Origin: a virus
IMG/VR virus record: IMGVR_UViG_3300007512_000180
Coordinates: 1 to 25,759 of that record
Length of the DNA: 25,759 nucleotides
Reading direction: 5' to 3' (one strand)
In this document: piece after piece, positions 8,801-14,779 of the stretch
How positions within the stretch are numbered: the stretch's first letter is position 1
Layout: every line of letters starts with the position of its first letter
Notes under the pieces: model-generated
Told to the model about the DNA's origin: nothing
What the model saw: the letters and a program-made list of their open reading frames with translations, nothing else
The model's database searches: none
Translations under genes and position numbers: made by a program

Positions 8801-9323
8801 TTGGTTTGCCCCGGCCGGCTTCACTCGCGGTGGATTGTCCACAAACAATGCCGCTGGAGTTCCAGTCATTGGAGTTCGCCAGCGACTCACTTCGAAAGAT
8901 CGTGATAAATTGTATGAAAACAACATTAATCCGATTGCAAGCTTCCCAGCCGAGGGTATTGTCATCTTTGGTCAGAAAACGCTTCAAACGACGCCTTCTG
9001 CCCTTGACAGGATTAATGTTCGAAGATTGACTATCTTCTTGAAACGAGAAATTTCAAGAATTGCAGCTACTCTGTTATTTGACCAAAATGTCAAGATTAC
9101 TTGGAATAAATTCCGAGGTCAGGCAGAAAACTTCTTGAGCGGTGTAAAATCTGGTCTAGGGTTGACTGATTATAAAGTTATTTTAGACGAGACAACAACT
9201 ACACCAGACCTTGTTGACAGAAATATACTTTATGCCAAGATCTTCGTAAAACCGGCACGTGCCATTGAATTTATTGCCATCGACTTTATTATCACAGATA
9301 GTGGAGCAGCATTTGATGATTAA
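5856..9323 (+). CDS. Tail sheath protein, gp18-like, enlarged
   Basis: Forms the contractile sheath around the tail tube. The N-terminus (FISPGVFINEIDNS, then GPALIGRFEKGPA, then FVSIFGKP and AAYLRNNSPVTVVRLVGD by about residue 105) is the classic sheath opening. The C-terminal third, from about residue 810 (GGFDALDVTEREPF, then AIIDPQGGY, YYPWVQIRD, WAPPSVAAIGAMA, RLTIFLKREI) carries the conserved inner sheath domain. At 1155 residues it is far longer than T4 gp18 (659). Residues about 110-380 are a Gly/Ser/Thr/Asn-rich beta region with NALIATNIAAAVNSG and DGTVTFTPPSSDG, resembling repeat domains inserted into other phage structural proteins; this part is probably displayed on the sheath surface. 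Good AAGGAG ribosome site. The tube gene follows 47 nt later. Confidence 0.92.
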   Translation: MSSRKFKFISPGVFINEIDNSQLPGLPADVGPALIGRFEKGPALKPTQVNSFEEFVSIFGKPIPGGKGGDVFREGNYTAPTYAAYAAQAYLRNNSPVTVVRLVGDTNKDATGETAFAGWKTTNTTPNTTYTSNGGAFGLFVGEHAGAPQSFTISVALSGAHLIAGFNGAVGSANVISLSSGSHDDYVVITGSLGMHNHSASFGTGSYSATTTNALIATNIAAAVNSGTTAFLGGGHGWSAAASDGTVTFTPPSSDGQVIFNSWMAITSSGPSGSDGSGHRLLMETGSLDGTVANAATASVTGSTFHYASGTLAAVWYVNNGSIALSGTSMPHYNVSSSITASAGAMIRPVDNNRTFKAVITSNGSTVTEETSFDFNVNSPRFVRKRFNTNPTLTNSTIVENSVNYFLGETYEGHVNSTLTQTSRNNVYGIILPLTTPDATTAVGGDFKYSFSKMSTSQGALAKTGWFISQDLSTNYSDYTPSSMTKLFRIVGRLTREDVQRNVKVSIQDIRKSTDPNDQYGTFSVVLREIQDTDAAPVILEQFNNCNLNPASDNYIAKKIGDKYETWDYPSRAYKEYGDYTNNSDYVRVEMASDVNDAVTDPLLLPFGVFGPPRYIGYAIALTGALRDYNDSSDETTAGTFVYRGYNYGGARFDSPGDASIVAVTGSSAHLSSVSGSGIIPTKYKFPELRLRISSSEGFVIDPTDAYFGVDTTYNSNEFDKTTLDVIRAKPDTIDSHTADSTTTENSWVFSLDNIRNAKVSASHYTSDYAVNAVYDAQARTSEFAYNNHTGSAGETNVPINSATASYENVLDAGFDRFTTCLHGGFDALDVTEREPFRNTLIDGESETANYAFNSLTVAIDSLRDPERVEYNMVAMPGVTNNSLNSKLVRTAESRGDALAIIDPQGGYVPDTEGTDSIENRIGSVASTVNNMQQNLKLNSSYGAAYYPWVQIRDNVNAATLWAPPSVAAIGAMAYSEAVSELWFAPAGFTRGGLSTNNAAGVPVIGVRQRLTSKDRDKLYENNINPIASFPAEGIVIFGQKTLQTTPSALDRINVRRLTIFLKREISRIAATLLFDQNVKITWNKFRGQAENFLSGVKSGLGLTDYKVILDETTTTPDLVDRNILYAKIFVKPARAIEFIAIDFIITDSGAAFDD

Positions 9324-9335
9324 AAAAATTAGCTA

Positions 9336-9343
9336 CTATTTAA
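9336..9343 (+). promoter_or_regulatory. CTATTTAA motif, copy d
   Basis: Fourth copy of the gap motif, 27 nt before the tail tube start, ahead of the AAGGAG ribosome site at 9355-9360. Confidence 0.4.
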
Positions 9344-9370
9344 AATTAGAGATTAAGGAGATTTTATAAA

Positions 9371-9961
9371 ATGGCATTTTGGAGTGATAGCACTGTCGAA
9401 CCAAAAAGACAATTTAGATGGCTTCTGTACTTGCCAACTGACACTGGCACATCAGGAGCTGCAGCAATTCAAACGTATCTTGTGAAAACGGTCACAAAGC
9501 CTGCGTGGACTATGAGTGAAACGGCCGTAAACTTTATGATTCACACCTTTAAATATCCGGGGCGCATAACTTGGAACAATGTCTCTGTAACATTGGTTGA
9601 TGCAATTGATCCAGATACTTCTGGCATTTTGAATAAGATCTTTCAGTCGTCAGGTTATAGAATTCCAGACACAGAAGAAAATGCCATTTTTTCGTTTTCA
9701 AAAAGTGGCGCAATCAATTCTTTAGGTACACCGCGACTTGTACAAATCGACGCCGGCGGAAATGTCCCCACCGTCGAGGCTGCCCCGCGTGAAATTGAAG
9801 AATGGACCATGGTTAATGCATGGGTAAATAAAGCCCAATTTGGATCTCTTGATTACACCGGCGATGGACTAAGTGAAGTACAGTTGGAGATTTCATATGA
9901 CTATGCGCGTTACAAAGGAGATTTCCAGCGAAATCGTAAAGAGCTTAAGTCCATCTTATAG
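9371..9961 (+). CDS. Tail tube protein, gp19-like
   Basis: A 196-residue protein, close to the length of T4 gp19 (163). Tube subunits stack as hexameric rings inside the sheath and form the DNA channel. The start MAFWSDSTVEPKRQFRWLL is typical of tube proteins, followed by TYLVKTVTKPAW, the beta strand ITWNNVSVTLVDAIDPD, and a C-terminal EVQLEISYDYARYK segment that closes the tube fold. It sits directly after the sheath gene, the invariant order of contractile tails. A strong ribosome site, AAGGAG, lies 10 nt before the ATG. It is followed 10 nt later by a paralogue. Confidence 0.88.
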   Translation: MAFWSDSTVEPKRQFRWLLYLPTDTGTSGAAAIQTYLVKTVTKPAWTMSETAVNFMIHTFKYPGRITWNNVSVTLVDAIDPDTSGILNKIFQSSGYRIPDTEENAIFSFSKSGAINSLGTPRLVQIDAGGNVPTVEAAPREIEEWTMVNAWVNKAQFGSLDYTGDGLSEVQLEISYDYARYKGDFQRNRKELKSIL

Positions 9962-9971
9962 GATTTAAAAA

Positions 9972-10676
9972 ATGTCTCACTTCTGGTCATCAAATACTAA
10001 AAAATCATACATCGAACCAAAGCGCCAATTTCAAGCGATAGGTATAACTGATTTTGTACAACCCTTTCTCATACAAAGTATGACCAAGCCGTCATTTCAA
10101 TCAATTTCTTCACAAACAGTTAAAAAAATATTAAAAAATGGTACAATAAAAACTGAGAACCATTATAAAAATGATTATCAGTTAAACTCAATTGATATGA
10201 CTATTATTGATGCTTATGATTTGGAAGTACAAGATAACCTATTGAACTCATTAAATAAATCCCAAACCATGTTTGATTTACTAACCGCCGGCGGCTGGAC
10301 CCTGCAATCAAACGAGAGGTCACGTGGCATTTTAACCGCGACAAAAGAACTTTTGAGATTTCCAAATTTTCAGATATTAGAATTAACACCGCATGCACGT
10401 AGCAGCACAAAAAGAAAAGCAAGCGCAATTGCTTCAGCAGTCACTGATGTCGTTGGGGATTTATTAAGCGGAGATTTTAGTCTTGGAACCGCAGCAGAGA
10501 CCGCTTCAACGGCCGTTAATTTTTTGGGAGAAAATGTTGCAGGAGTATGGACCATTAGTCGCCCGGTGATCACTGGTGTTAATTTCGGTGATTTTAATTA
10601 TAATGGCGACAGCATAACAACAATTAAAGTATCGTTAGCATACAACAACTTTAAATACGAAAAAAGTTTCGTTTAA
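9972..10676 (+). CDS. Second tail-tube-fold protein, possible tube initiator or terminator
   Basis: A 234-residue paralogue of the preceding tube protein: both begin with FWS followed by EPKRQF, both have a KP segment near residue 40, a strand ending TIIDAYD here versus TLVDAID there, and both end in a matched element (FGDFNYNGDS/VSLAYNNFKYE here, FGSLDYTGDG/LEISYDYARYK there). A basic, Ala/Ser-rich insertion at about residues 140-185 (SSTKRKASAIASAVTD) is absent from the first copy. T4 tails use tube-like paralogues (gp48, gp54) to start the tube on the baseplate, so this may be a tube initiator, a terminator or a second tube subunit. The fold assignment is good; the exact place in the virion is not known. 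Confidence 0.72.
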   Translation: MSHFWSSNTKKSYIEPKRQFQAIGITDFVQPFLIQSMTKPSFQSISSQTVKKILKNGTIKTENHYKNDYQLNSIDMTIIDAYDLEVQDNLLNSLNKSQTMFDLLTAGGWTLQSNERSRGILTATKELLRFPNFQILELTPHARSSTKRKASAIASAVTDVVGDLLSGDFSLGTAAETASTAVNFLGENVAGVWTISRPVITGVNFGDFNYNGDSITTIKVSLAYNNFKYEKSFV

Positions 10677-10697
10677 AACAATTAAAAAGAGGTAAAT

Positions 10698-11513
10698 ATG
10701 AGACAAAATGATGAAAGGATTGGGAGTCCTGCTCCTCCTCCGCCTGTGATTCCGCAAGGGAGCGCTGGAGTGTTAAATTACGTGATACCAACGGAAGTTG
10801 TGGATATACCGAGCAAAGGACGTTTTTATGATCCAGAGCACCCTTTACACAATAAAGAATATGTAGAAATTAAACATATGACGGCGAAAGAAGAAGATAT
10901 TCTAACTTCCGCGAGTTTGGTTGAAAAGGGAATTGTCTTAGATCACTTAATTCAAAGCCTTTTGATAGATAAGAGCATTAATGCAAAGACATTGTTCGGC
11001 GGCGATCGAAATGCCATTCTTTTAAATGCGAGAATTAATGCATATGGCCCAGATTATAAAGCAACATCCCAGTGCTCTGGTTGTGGCCACTTTACAGATG
11101 CAGAATTTAATCTCTCAGATATAAAAAACAAAGAAATGGATGAAAATGACACGCCTTCCGTGGTATTGCCCAAAACCAAGTATCCAGTTACAATGAAATA
11201 TTTAACGGCCCATGAAGAAGAGCTACTTCAAAAAGAGGTCGATAAAAGAGCAAAGTTGGGATATGGTGATAATGCTTTGACAACTTTTCTTAAATTTGTC
11301 GTAACTTCCATAAATGGTGTAAAAGCCAGCGATAGCAGCGTTAACGAATTTATTGAAAACATGCCGGCTGCAGATGCCAAGCATATTAAGAACTATTACG
11401 CCGATACAAAGCCCGATGTGGATTTTTCTTTAGAGGTTGAGTGTGAATCCTGTTCTCATACGGAAAGGAGAGTGGTGCCGATTACGGCACAATTTTTTTG
11501 GCCTGAATCATGA
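10698..11513 (+). CDS. Tail assembly or baseplate protein with Zn-ribbon, gp26-like
   Basis: A 271-residue protein with AGAGGT before its ATG. After a Pro-rich N-terminus it shows VVDIPSKGRFYDPEHPL, IKHMTAKEEDILTSAS, GGDRNAILLNARINAYGPDY, then two CxxC pairs (C126/C129 and C249/C252) likely to bind zinc. This pattern resembles the T4 baseplate hub gp26 family. Its place between tail tube and tape measure is also where many tailed phages keep the tail assembly chaperone pair, whose second part is reached by programmed frameshifting. A 53-codon frame continues past the stop here, and the last codons before the stop include TTTTTTT (11493-11499). Either label, gp26-like baseplate protein or tail assembly chaperone, is possible, and both could apply. 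Confidence 0.65.
   Translation: MRQNDERIGSPAPPPPVIPQGSAGVLNYVIPTEVVDIPSKGRFYDPEHPLHNKEYVEIKHMTAKEEDILTSASLVEKGIVLDHLIQSLLIDKSINAKTLFGGDRNAILLNARINAYGPDYKATSQCSGCGHFTDAEFNLSDIKNKEMDENDTPSVVLPKTKYPVTMKYLTAHEEELLQKEVDKRAKLGYGDNALTTFLKFVVTSINGVKASDSSVNEFIENMPAADAKHIKNYYADTKPDVDFSLEVECESCSHTERRVVPITAQFFWPES
11493..11499 (+). promoter_or_regulatory. Possible frameshift site (seven T)
   Basis: A run of seven T spans two Phe codons and the first base of a Trp codon, five codons before the stop of the upstream gene. A +1 (or -2) slip here would enter the downstream frame at GLNHDYMKH and give a fusion of about 326 residues. Read directly from the sequence; actual slippage is unproven. Confidence 0.35.
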
Positions 11514-11517
11514 TTAT

Positions 11518-11679
11518 ATGAAGCATGTGTATAAACTCTTCCTTGCTTTTAAGGATAATTCTAATTGGTCCTTTTTAGAACTTTACAACCTACCCGTTGC
11601 CTTACGTTCATGGTTTATTGATGAATTTGTTGAACAAAAAGAACGACAACAAAAAGCATTAGAAAATAAACAACGCTAA
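11518..11679 (+). CDS. Small tail protein or frameshift extension
   Basis: A 53-residue product if translation starts at the ATG at 11518, 5 nt after the upstream stop; the frame is open back to 11437 inside the previous gene. No Shine-Dalgarno precedes this ATG, so it is made either by termination-reinitiation or as a frameshifted C-terminal extension of the zinc-ribbon protein. The sequence NWSFLELYNLPVALRSWFID followed by a charged helix (EFVEQKERQQKALENKQR) resembles the C-terminal part of tail assembly chaperones, with the local pattern L-P-x-x-x-R-x-W/F. The tape measure gene begins 31 nt downstream, matching that role. T4-like phages also have small baseplate factors at such positions. 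Confidence 0.6.
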   Translation: MKHVYKLFLAFKDNSNWSFLELYNLPVALRSWFIDEFVEQKERQQKALENKQR

Positions 11680-11680
11680 A

Positions 11681-11688
11681 CTATTTAA
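11681..11688 (+). promoter_or_regulatory. CTATTTAA motif, copy e
   Basis: Fifth copy, in the 30-nt gap ahead of the tape measure gene, 21 nt before its ATG and just upstream of the ribosome site AAGAGGT. Confidence 0.4.
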
Positions 11689-11709
11689 TATCAAGAGGTA
11701 ATTTGATAA

Positions 11710-13542
11710 ATGACTGATGATCTAACGCCGGTACTACTCAATAAACTCAACGAGTCCGTGAAAAAGCAGACCGAAGCAACAAACCAGTTGAAGGACACAA
11801 TGAAAACCCTTGGGGCCAACCGTCCCGGCTCAACTACCGTACCTCCCGTTCCTGACGGCGAAATGCCAGACATTTTGAAGCCCACTAGAACTGATAAATT
11901 ACCTGAAATTGGCTTATCCAAAGCCACCATTGATGCACTAGTAGCAGGCATTGCCAACGCTTCTACGCTTGCTATGATGGGCGCCCACAAGCTTGGCCCG
12001 GGCAAAGCCGCAGCAGCAGGACAGGGAATGAGTTTTGTGGCCAGTCTTGCCGATCAATCCGAAGCATTGAACAAGACTTCCACTGAGTTTGCCAAGTTTG
12101 GGCAAGAAATATTAGCCTCAAATTTTAAATTTGGTGATATTACAGATGGAATAAAAGCATCAGAAGAGTCACTTAATAAATTAAATATTTCCACTGACCA
12201 TGTTATTAAGACCATGACAGTGCTTCGCTCAAGTTCGCGCGCTGTACAAAATGAATTGAAAAATAATGGAGAACAGGGCAAAAAAAATGTAGTTCAATTA
12301 GCCGCCATGGCAGCCCAATATGAAAAAATGGGCGTTGGGCCAGAAGAATTTGCCAAAGCCATTGAAACAGCGAGAAGTAGCTTGGGTCTTTTTACAAAAT
12401 CAGGCGAAGTAAACACTAAGCAATTAGAAAAGCTAATGGGTAAATCTTTAGCCCTGTCTAAGGTATACAAAACACCCCTAGGGTCAACTATAAAAGATTT
12501 AACACAGTCATTCCCTCAGTTGGCTATAATGGGTGTTGGTCCGCTTGTGAACAATTTTGATAAACTGAGTAACGTTGCGGCAGAAACGGGAGTGGAAATT
12601 AACTCCTTGATGGAAATGTCTAAGAAGTTTAACACGTTAGAGGGCGCCGCCGATGTTGTAGGAAATTTATCTGCCGTACTAAAAGGCACCACAGTCTCAG
12701 TTGGCGAAATGATAGCAGCGGAACCTGCAGAAAGGGTGCAAGCAGTATTAGGTGATATTAGGGGTGCCATCGAGGAAGGTCGTTTCGAACTAGCCGAAGG
12801 CGGCATGGAAAGGGTTTACCAAGTTCAAGCGCTGGCCCAAGCAGCCGGTACCACTGAAGAAGAGATGAACAAGCTTCTAAGAAACCAAACAGACATTGAA
12901 GGACTTTTCGAAGCTCGCGCCGGCCAGATCAAAGTATCGACTGATGAAGCCGCCAAAGGTACCGCTGACATGCTTTCAGCCGAAGAAAAGAAGCAAGCAG
13001 TGTACACCACTTTGAACAATAAGGTAGTGCAAAACACGGATAGCTTTAAAGAATTTACAAAAATTGTAAACACTAATACAGAACAAATGCGAATGAAGAT
13101 TGGCGAATTTGGAGAATCGCTGGGCACTATCCCGGGTATATTGGGCGGAATAAAAACAACAATAGAATCTTTTACCGGCGGTGAAGGCGCCAAAGAAGGC
13201 GCAGGATTTTTTGGCACACTTCTATTTGGCCGGCAAGAGCTTTTTCAAGAAAACACCATGGCGATAGAAAAATTATTAAGACAAACGGATGACTTGGTAA
13301 TAAAGCTTGGCCAAGGAGTGACGGACCTTTTAAAAGCGCAAGCGCAAGCTAGGCAAGATCCGGCCACCGTACCGGAAGACACCTTTAAACCGGACCCGGG
13401 CCAGTCTACGACGCCCCGGGGCCAAAGCGTCAAACAAGACCCAAATGGAGATATTAAAATCACCACTGTTTTTGAGACGGATATACCAGCTGGCATTCTT
13501 GCCAAATCAGTAGAAAAGAAACAGATTAAGGAACTACAGTAG
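11710..13542 (+). CDS. Tail tape measure protein
   Basis: A 610-residue, mostly helical protein. The N-terminus (LLNKLNESVKKQTEATNQLK) is a coiled coil, residues 70-110 are an Ala/Gly/Met-rich, moderately hydrophobic stretch (IANASTLAMMGAHKLG), and long amphipathic helices continue to about residue 520; the end (residues 545-585) is Pro-, Asp- and Gln-rich. Tape measure proteins lie inside the tail tube and set its length; at 0.15 nm per helical residue 610 residues would correspond to roughly 90 nm. Size is close to T4 gp29 (590 residues). The position after tube and assembly genes and before baseplate genes is canonical. No lysozyme or peptidase motif is apparent. Assignment rests on architecture and context rather than on a specific motif. 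Confidence 0.7.
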   Translation: MTDDLTPVLLNKLNESVKKQTEATNQLKDTMKTLGANRPGSTTVPPVPDGEMPDILKPTRTDKLPEIGLSKATIDALVAGIANASTLAMMGAHKLGPGKAAAAGQGMSFVASLADQSEALNKTSTEFAKFGQEILASNFKFGDITDGIKASEESLNKLNISTDHVIKTMTVLRSSSRAVQNELKNNGEQGKKNVVQLAAMAAQYEKMGVGPEEFAKAIETARSSLGLFTKSGEVNTKQLEKLMGKSLALSKVYKTPLGSTIKDLTQSFPQLAIMGVGPLVNNFDKLSNVAAETGVEINSLMEMSKKFNTLEGAADVVGNLSAVLKGTTVSVGEMIAAEPAERVQAVLGDIRGAIEEGRFELAEGGMERVYQVQALAQAAGTTEEEMNKLLRNQTDIEGLFEARAGQIKVSTDEAAKGTADMLSAEEKKQAVYTTLNNKVVQNTDSFKEFTKIVNTNTEQMRMKIGEFGESLGTIPGILGGIKTTIESFTGGEGAKEGAGFFGTLLFGRQELFQENTMAIEKLLRQTDDLVIKLGQGVTDLLKAQAQARQDPATVPEDTFKPDPGQSTTPRGQSVKQDPNGDIKITTVFETDIPAGILAKSVEKKQIKELQ

Positions 13543-13562
13543 TAGGAGGGAGGTTTAAGCAA

Positions 13563-14438
13563 TTGGCAGATTTTGGAAAATTAATTAAGACAGTGAAAGA
13601 TGTTTCGGCGCTCTTCAACGGCGGAACTGTAAAAGGAATGATTGATGAAGATGTCGAGCTTATAGAAATCGAACCCCTTCACACGACAATAAACGGTGAA
13701 AGCATCATTGTATTAATTGAGCCGGTTGATTTAACAATTGACAATTCTGTTCGTATAGGTATGGCCGGAGGCGGCAACTATTATGGTCGAGCAGATAATA
13801 TTCCTTCATACTCCGGAACGGATCGTTCTGTGACCATAAGCTTTAAAATGGTCAAGAGTTATATTTTAAATGGCGCCGAAGCCGTTTCTAGCAACACAAT
13901 GACAGCAAACCTTCTACAACAACTCATATACCCTGCATATATGCCAACAGCCAAACAAAGCACGAGCGTATTGAAAACACCACCTTATTTTAGAATTTTA
14001 TATGGTGATCTTCTTGGAGATTTTAAAGGCGGCCAAAGGAAGGGCCTGCCGGGGTATATAAGTAACTTAAGGATGTCGATGACCAATCGCGGTGATATTG
14101 GAGAGAATTTAACTTATGGTGTAAATGACACTGTACTCCCAGTCTCATATAATGTGACTATTGAATTTAATGTGCTTCATGACCATACGGTTGGCTGGTA
14201 TGACGGAAAGTTTGCTGGTGACGGCCGCACAAATTGGCCGAACAACACAGGTATTGTTATAGACCAAACTGCTGACGGCCCGGGCTTTTCTGGCGGAAAC
14301 GTTGTGGGTGAAGTTTTAGGCGCAGCCGCAGCAATAGGGGTTGCAGGTTTAGTTGGAAAAGCTTTGCAATCTACTGGTGGCTCAACATCACTAAGCGTTA
14401 AGAAAAGTTCGAACGCGGTTAAGAAGGGGCTATTATAA
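13563..14438 (+). CDS. Baseplate or tube-initiator-like structural protein (TTG start)
   Basis: A 291-residue protein. The start is a TTG at 13563, supported by the strong site TAGGAGGGAGG at 13541-13551. Residues 35-105 form alternating strands (VIVLIEPVDLTI-like and SVTISFKMV), and residues 140-215 read PPYFRILYGDLLG, GLPGYISNLRMSM, ENLTYGVNDTVLP and VTIEFNVLHDH, the kind of beta sandwich found in tube-initiator and baseplate hub proteins such as T4 gp48/gp54. The C-terminus is a Gly/Ala-rich helix (VVGEVLGAAAAIGVAGLVG) that could pack against the tape measure or a membrane, then a Lys/Ser tail. It overlaps the next gene by one base (TAATG). Structural role is well supported; the exact homologue is not certain. 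Confidence 0.6.
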   Translation: MADFGKLIKTVKDVSALFNGGTVKGMIDEDVELIEIEPLHTTINGESIIVLIEPVDLTIDNSVRIGMAGGGNYYGRADNIPSYSGTDRSVTISFKMVKSYILNGAEAVSSNTMTANLLQQLIYPAYMPTAKQSTSVLKTPPYFRILYGDLLGDFKGGQRKGLPGYISNLRMSMTNRGDIGENLTYGVNDTVLPVSYNVTIEFNVLHDHTVGWYDGKFAGDGRTNWPNNTGIVIDQTADGPGFSGGNVVGEVLGAAAAIGVAGLVGKALQSTGGSTSLSVKKSSNAVKKGLL

Positions 14439-14779
14439 TGATATCGCGATACAAAGACAGAATCATTTTTATAAATCAAGACGACAAATATATTGACCAA
14501 CTTAAAAAAAGAAAAGTTAACTTTATAAAACATTTCTCCACTCCAGAGTTTAAATATCCAAAACCGGAGGATCTGGATGGAGTTATTGTCCACATTGAAA
14601 CTTATAAAGTTGGCGATCGTTTTTACAAATATTCACAAAAGTATTATGGAGACCCCACTTATTGGTGGGTTATCGCCCAATTTAATCAAAAGCCTATGGA
14701 AAATTTAGTAAGCCTTGGGGATGTTATATACATACCTACGCCGCTGACTAAGATTCTGGAGATTTTCGAGGGAGAGTAA
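14438..14779 (+). CDS. Baseplate wedge protein, gp53/LysM-like
   Basis: A 113-residue protein starting in the stop codon of the previous gene (TAATG). Residues 50-105 hold a LysM-like core: VIVHIETYKVGDRFYKYSQK, YYGDPTYWWVIAQFNQ, and a closing LVSLGDVIYIPTP. This pattern of a Gly-Asp turn, YGD-x-x-x-WW and LxxGxxIxIP is found in T4 gp53 and LysM-type baseplate proteins, which bridge hub and wedge. In phage baseplates this fold is mainly for protein binding, not necessarily peptidoglycan. The N-terminal 45 residues are basic and unlike LysM. The next gene begins on the base after its stop, so the whole baseplate set is tightly coupled. Confidence 0.75.
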   Translation: MISRYKDRIIFINQDDKYIDQLKKRKVNFIKHFSTPEFKYPKPEDLDGVIVHIETYKVGDRFYKYSQKYYGDPTYWWVIAQFNQKPMENLVSLGDVIYIPTPLTKILEIFEGE

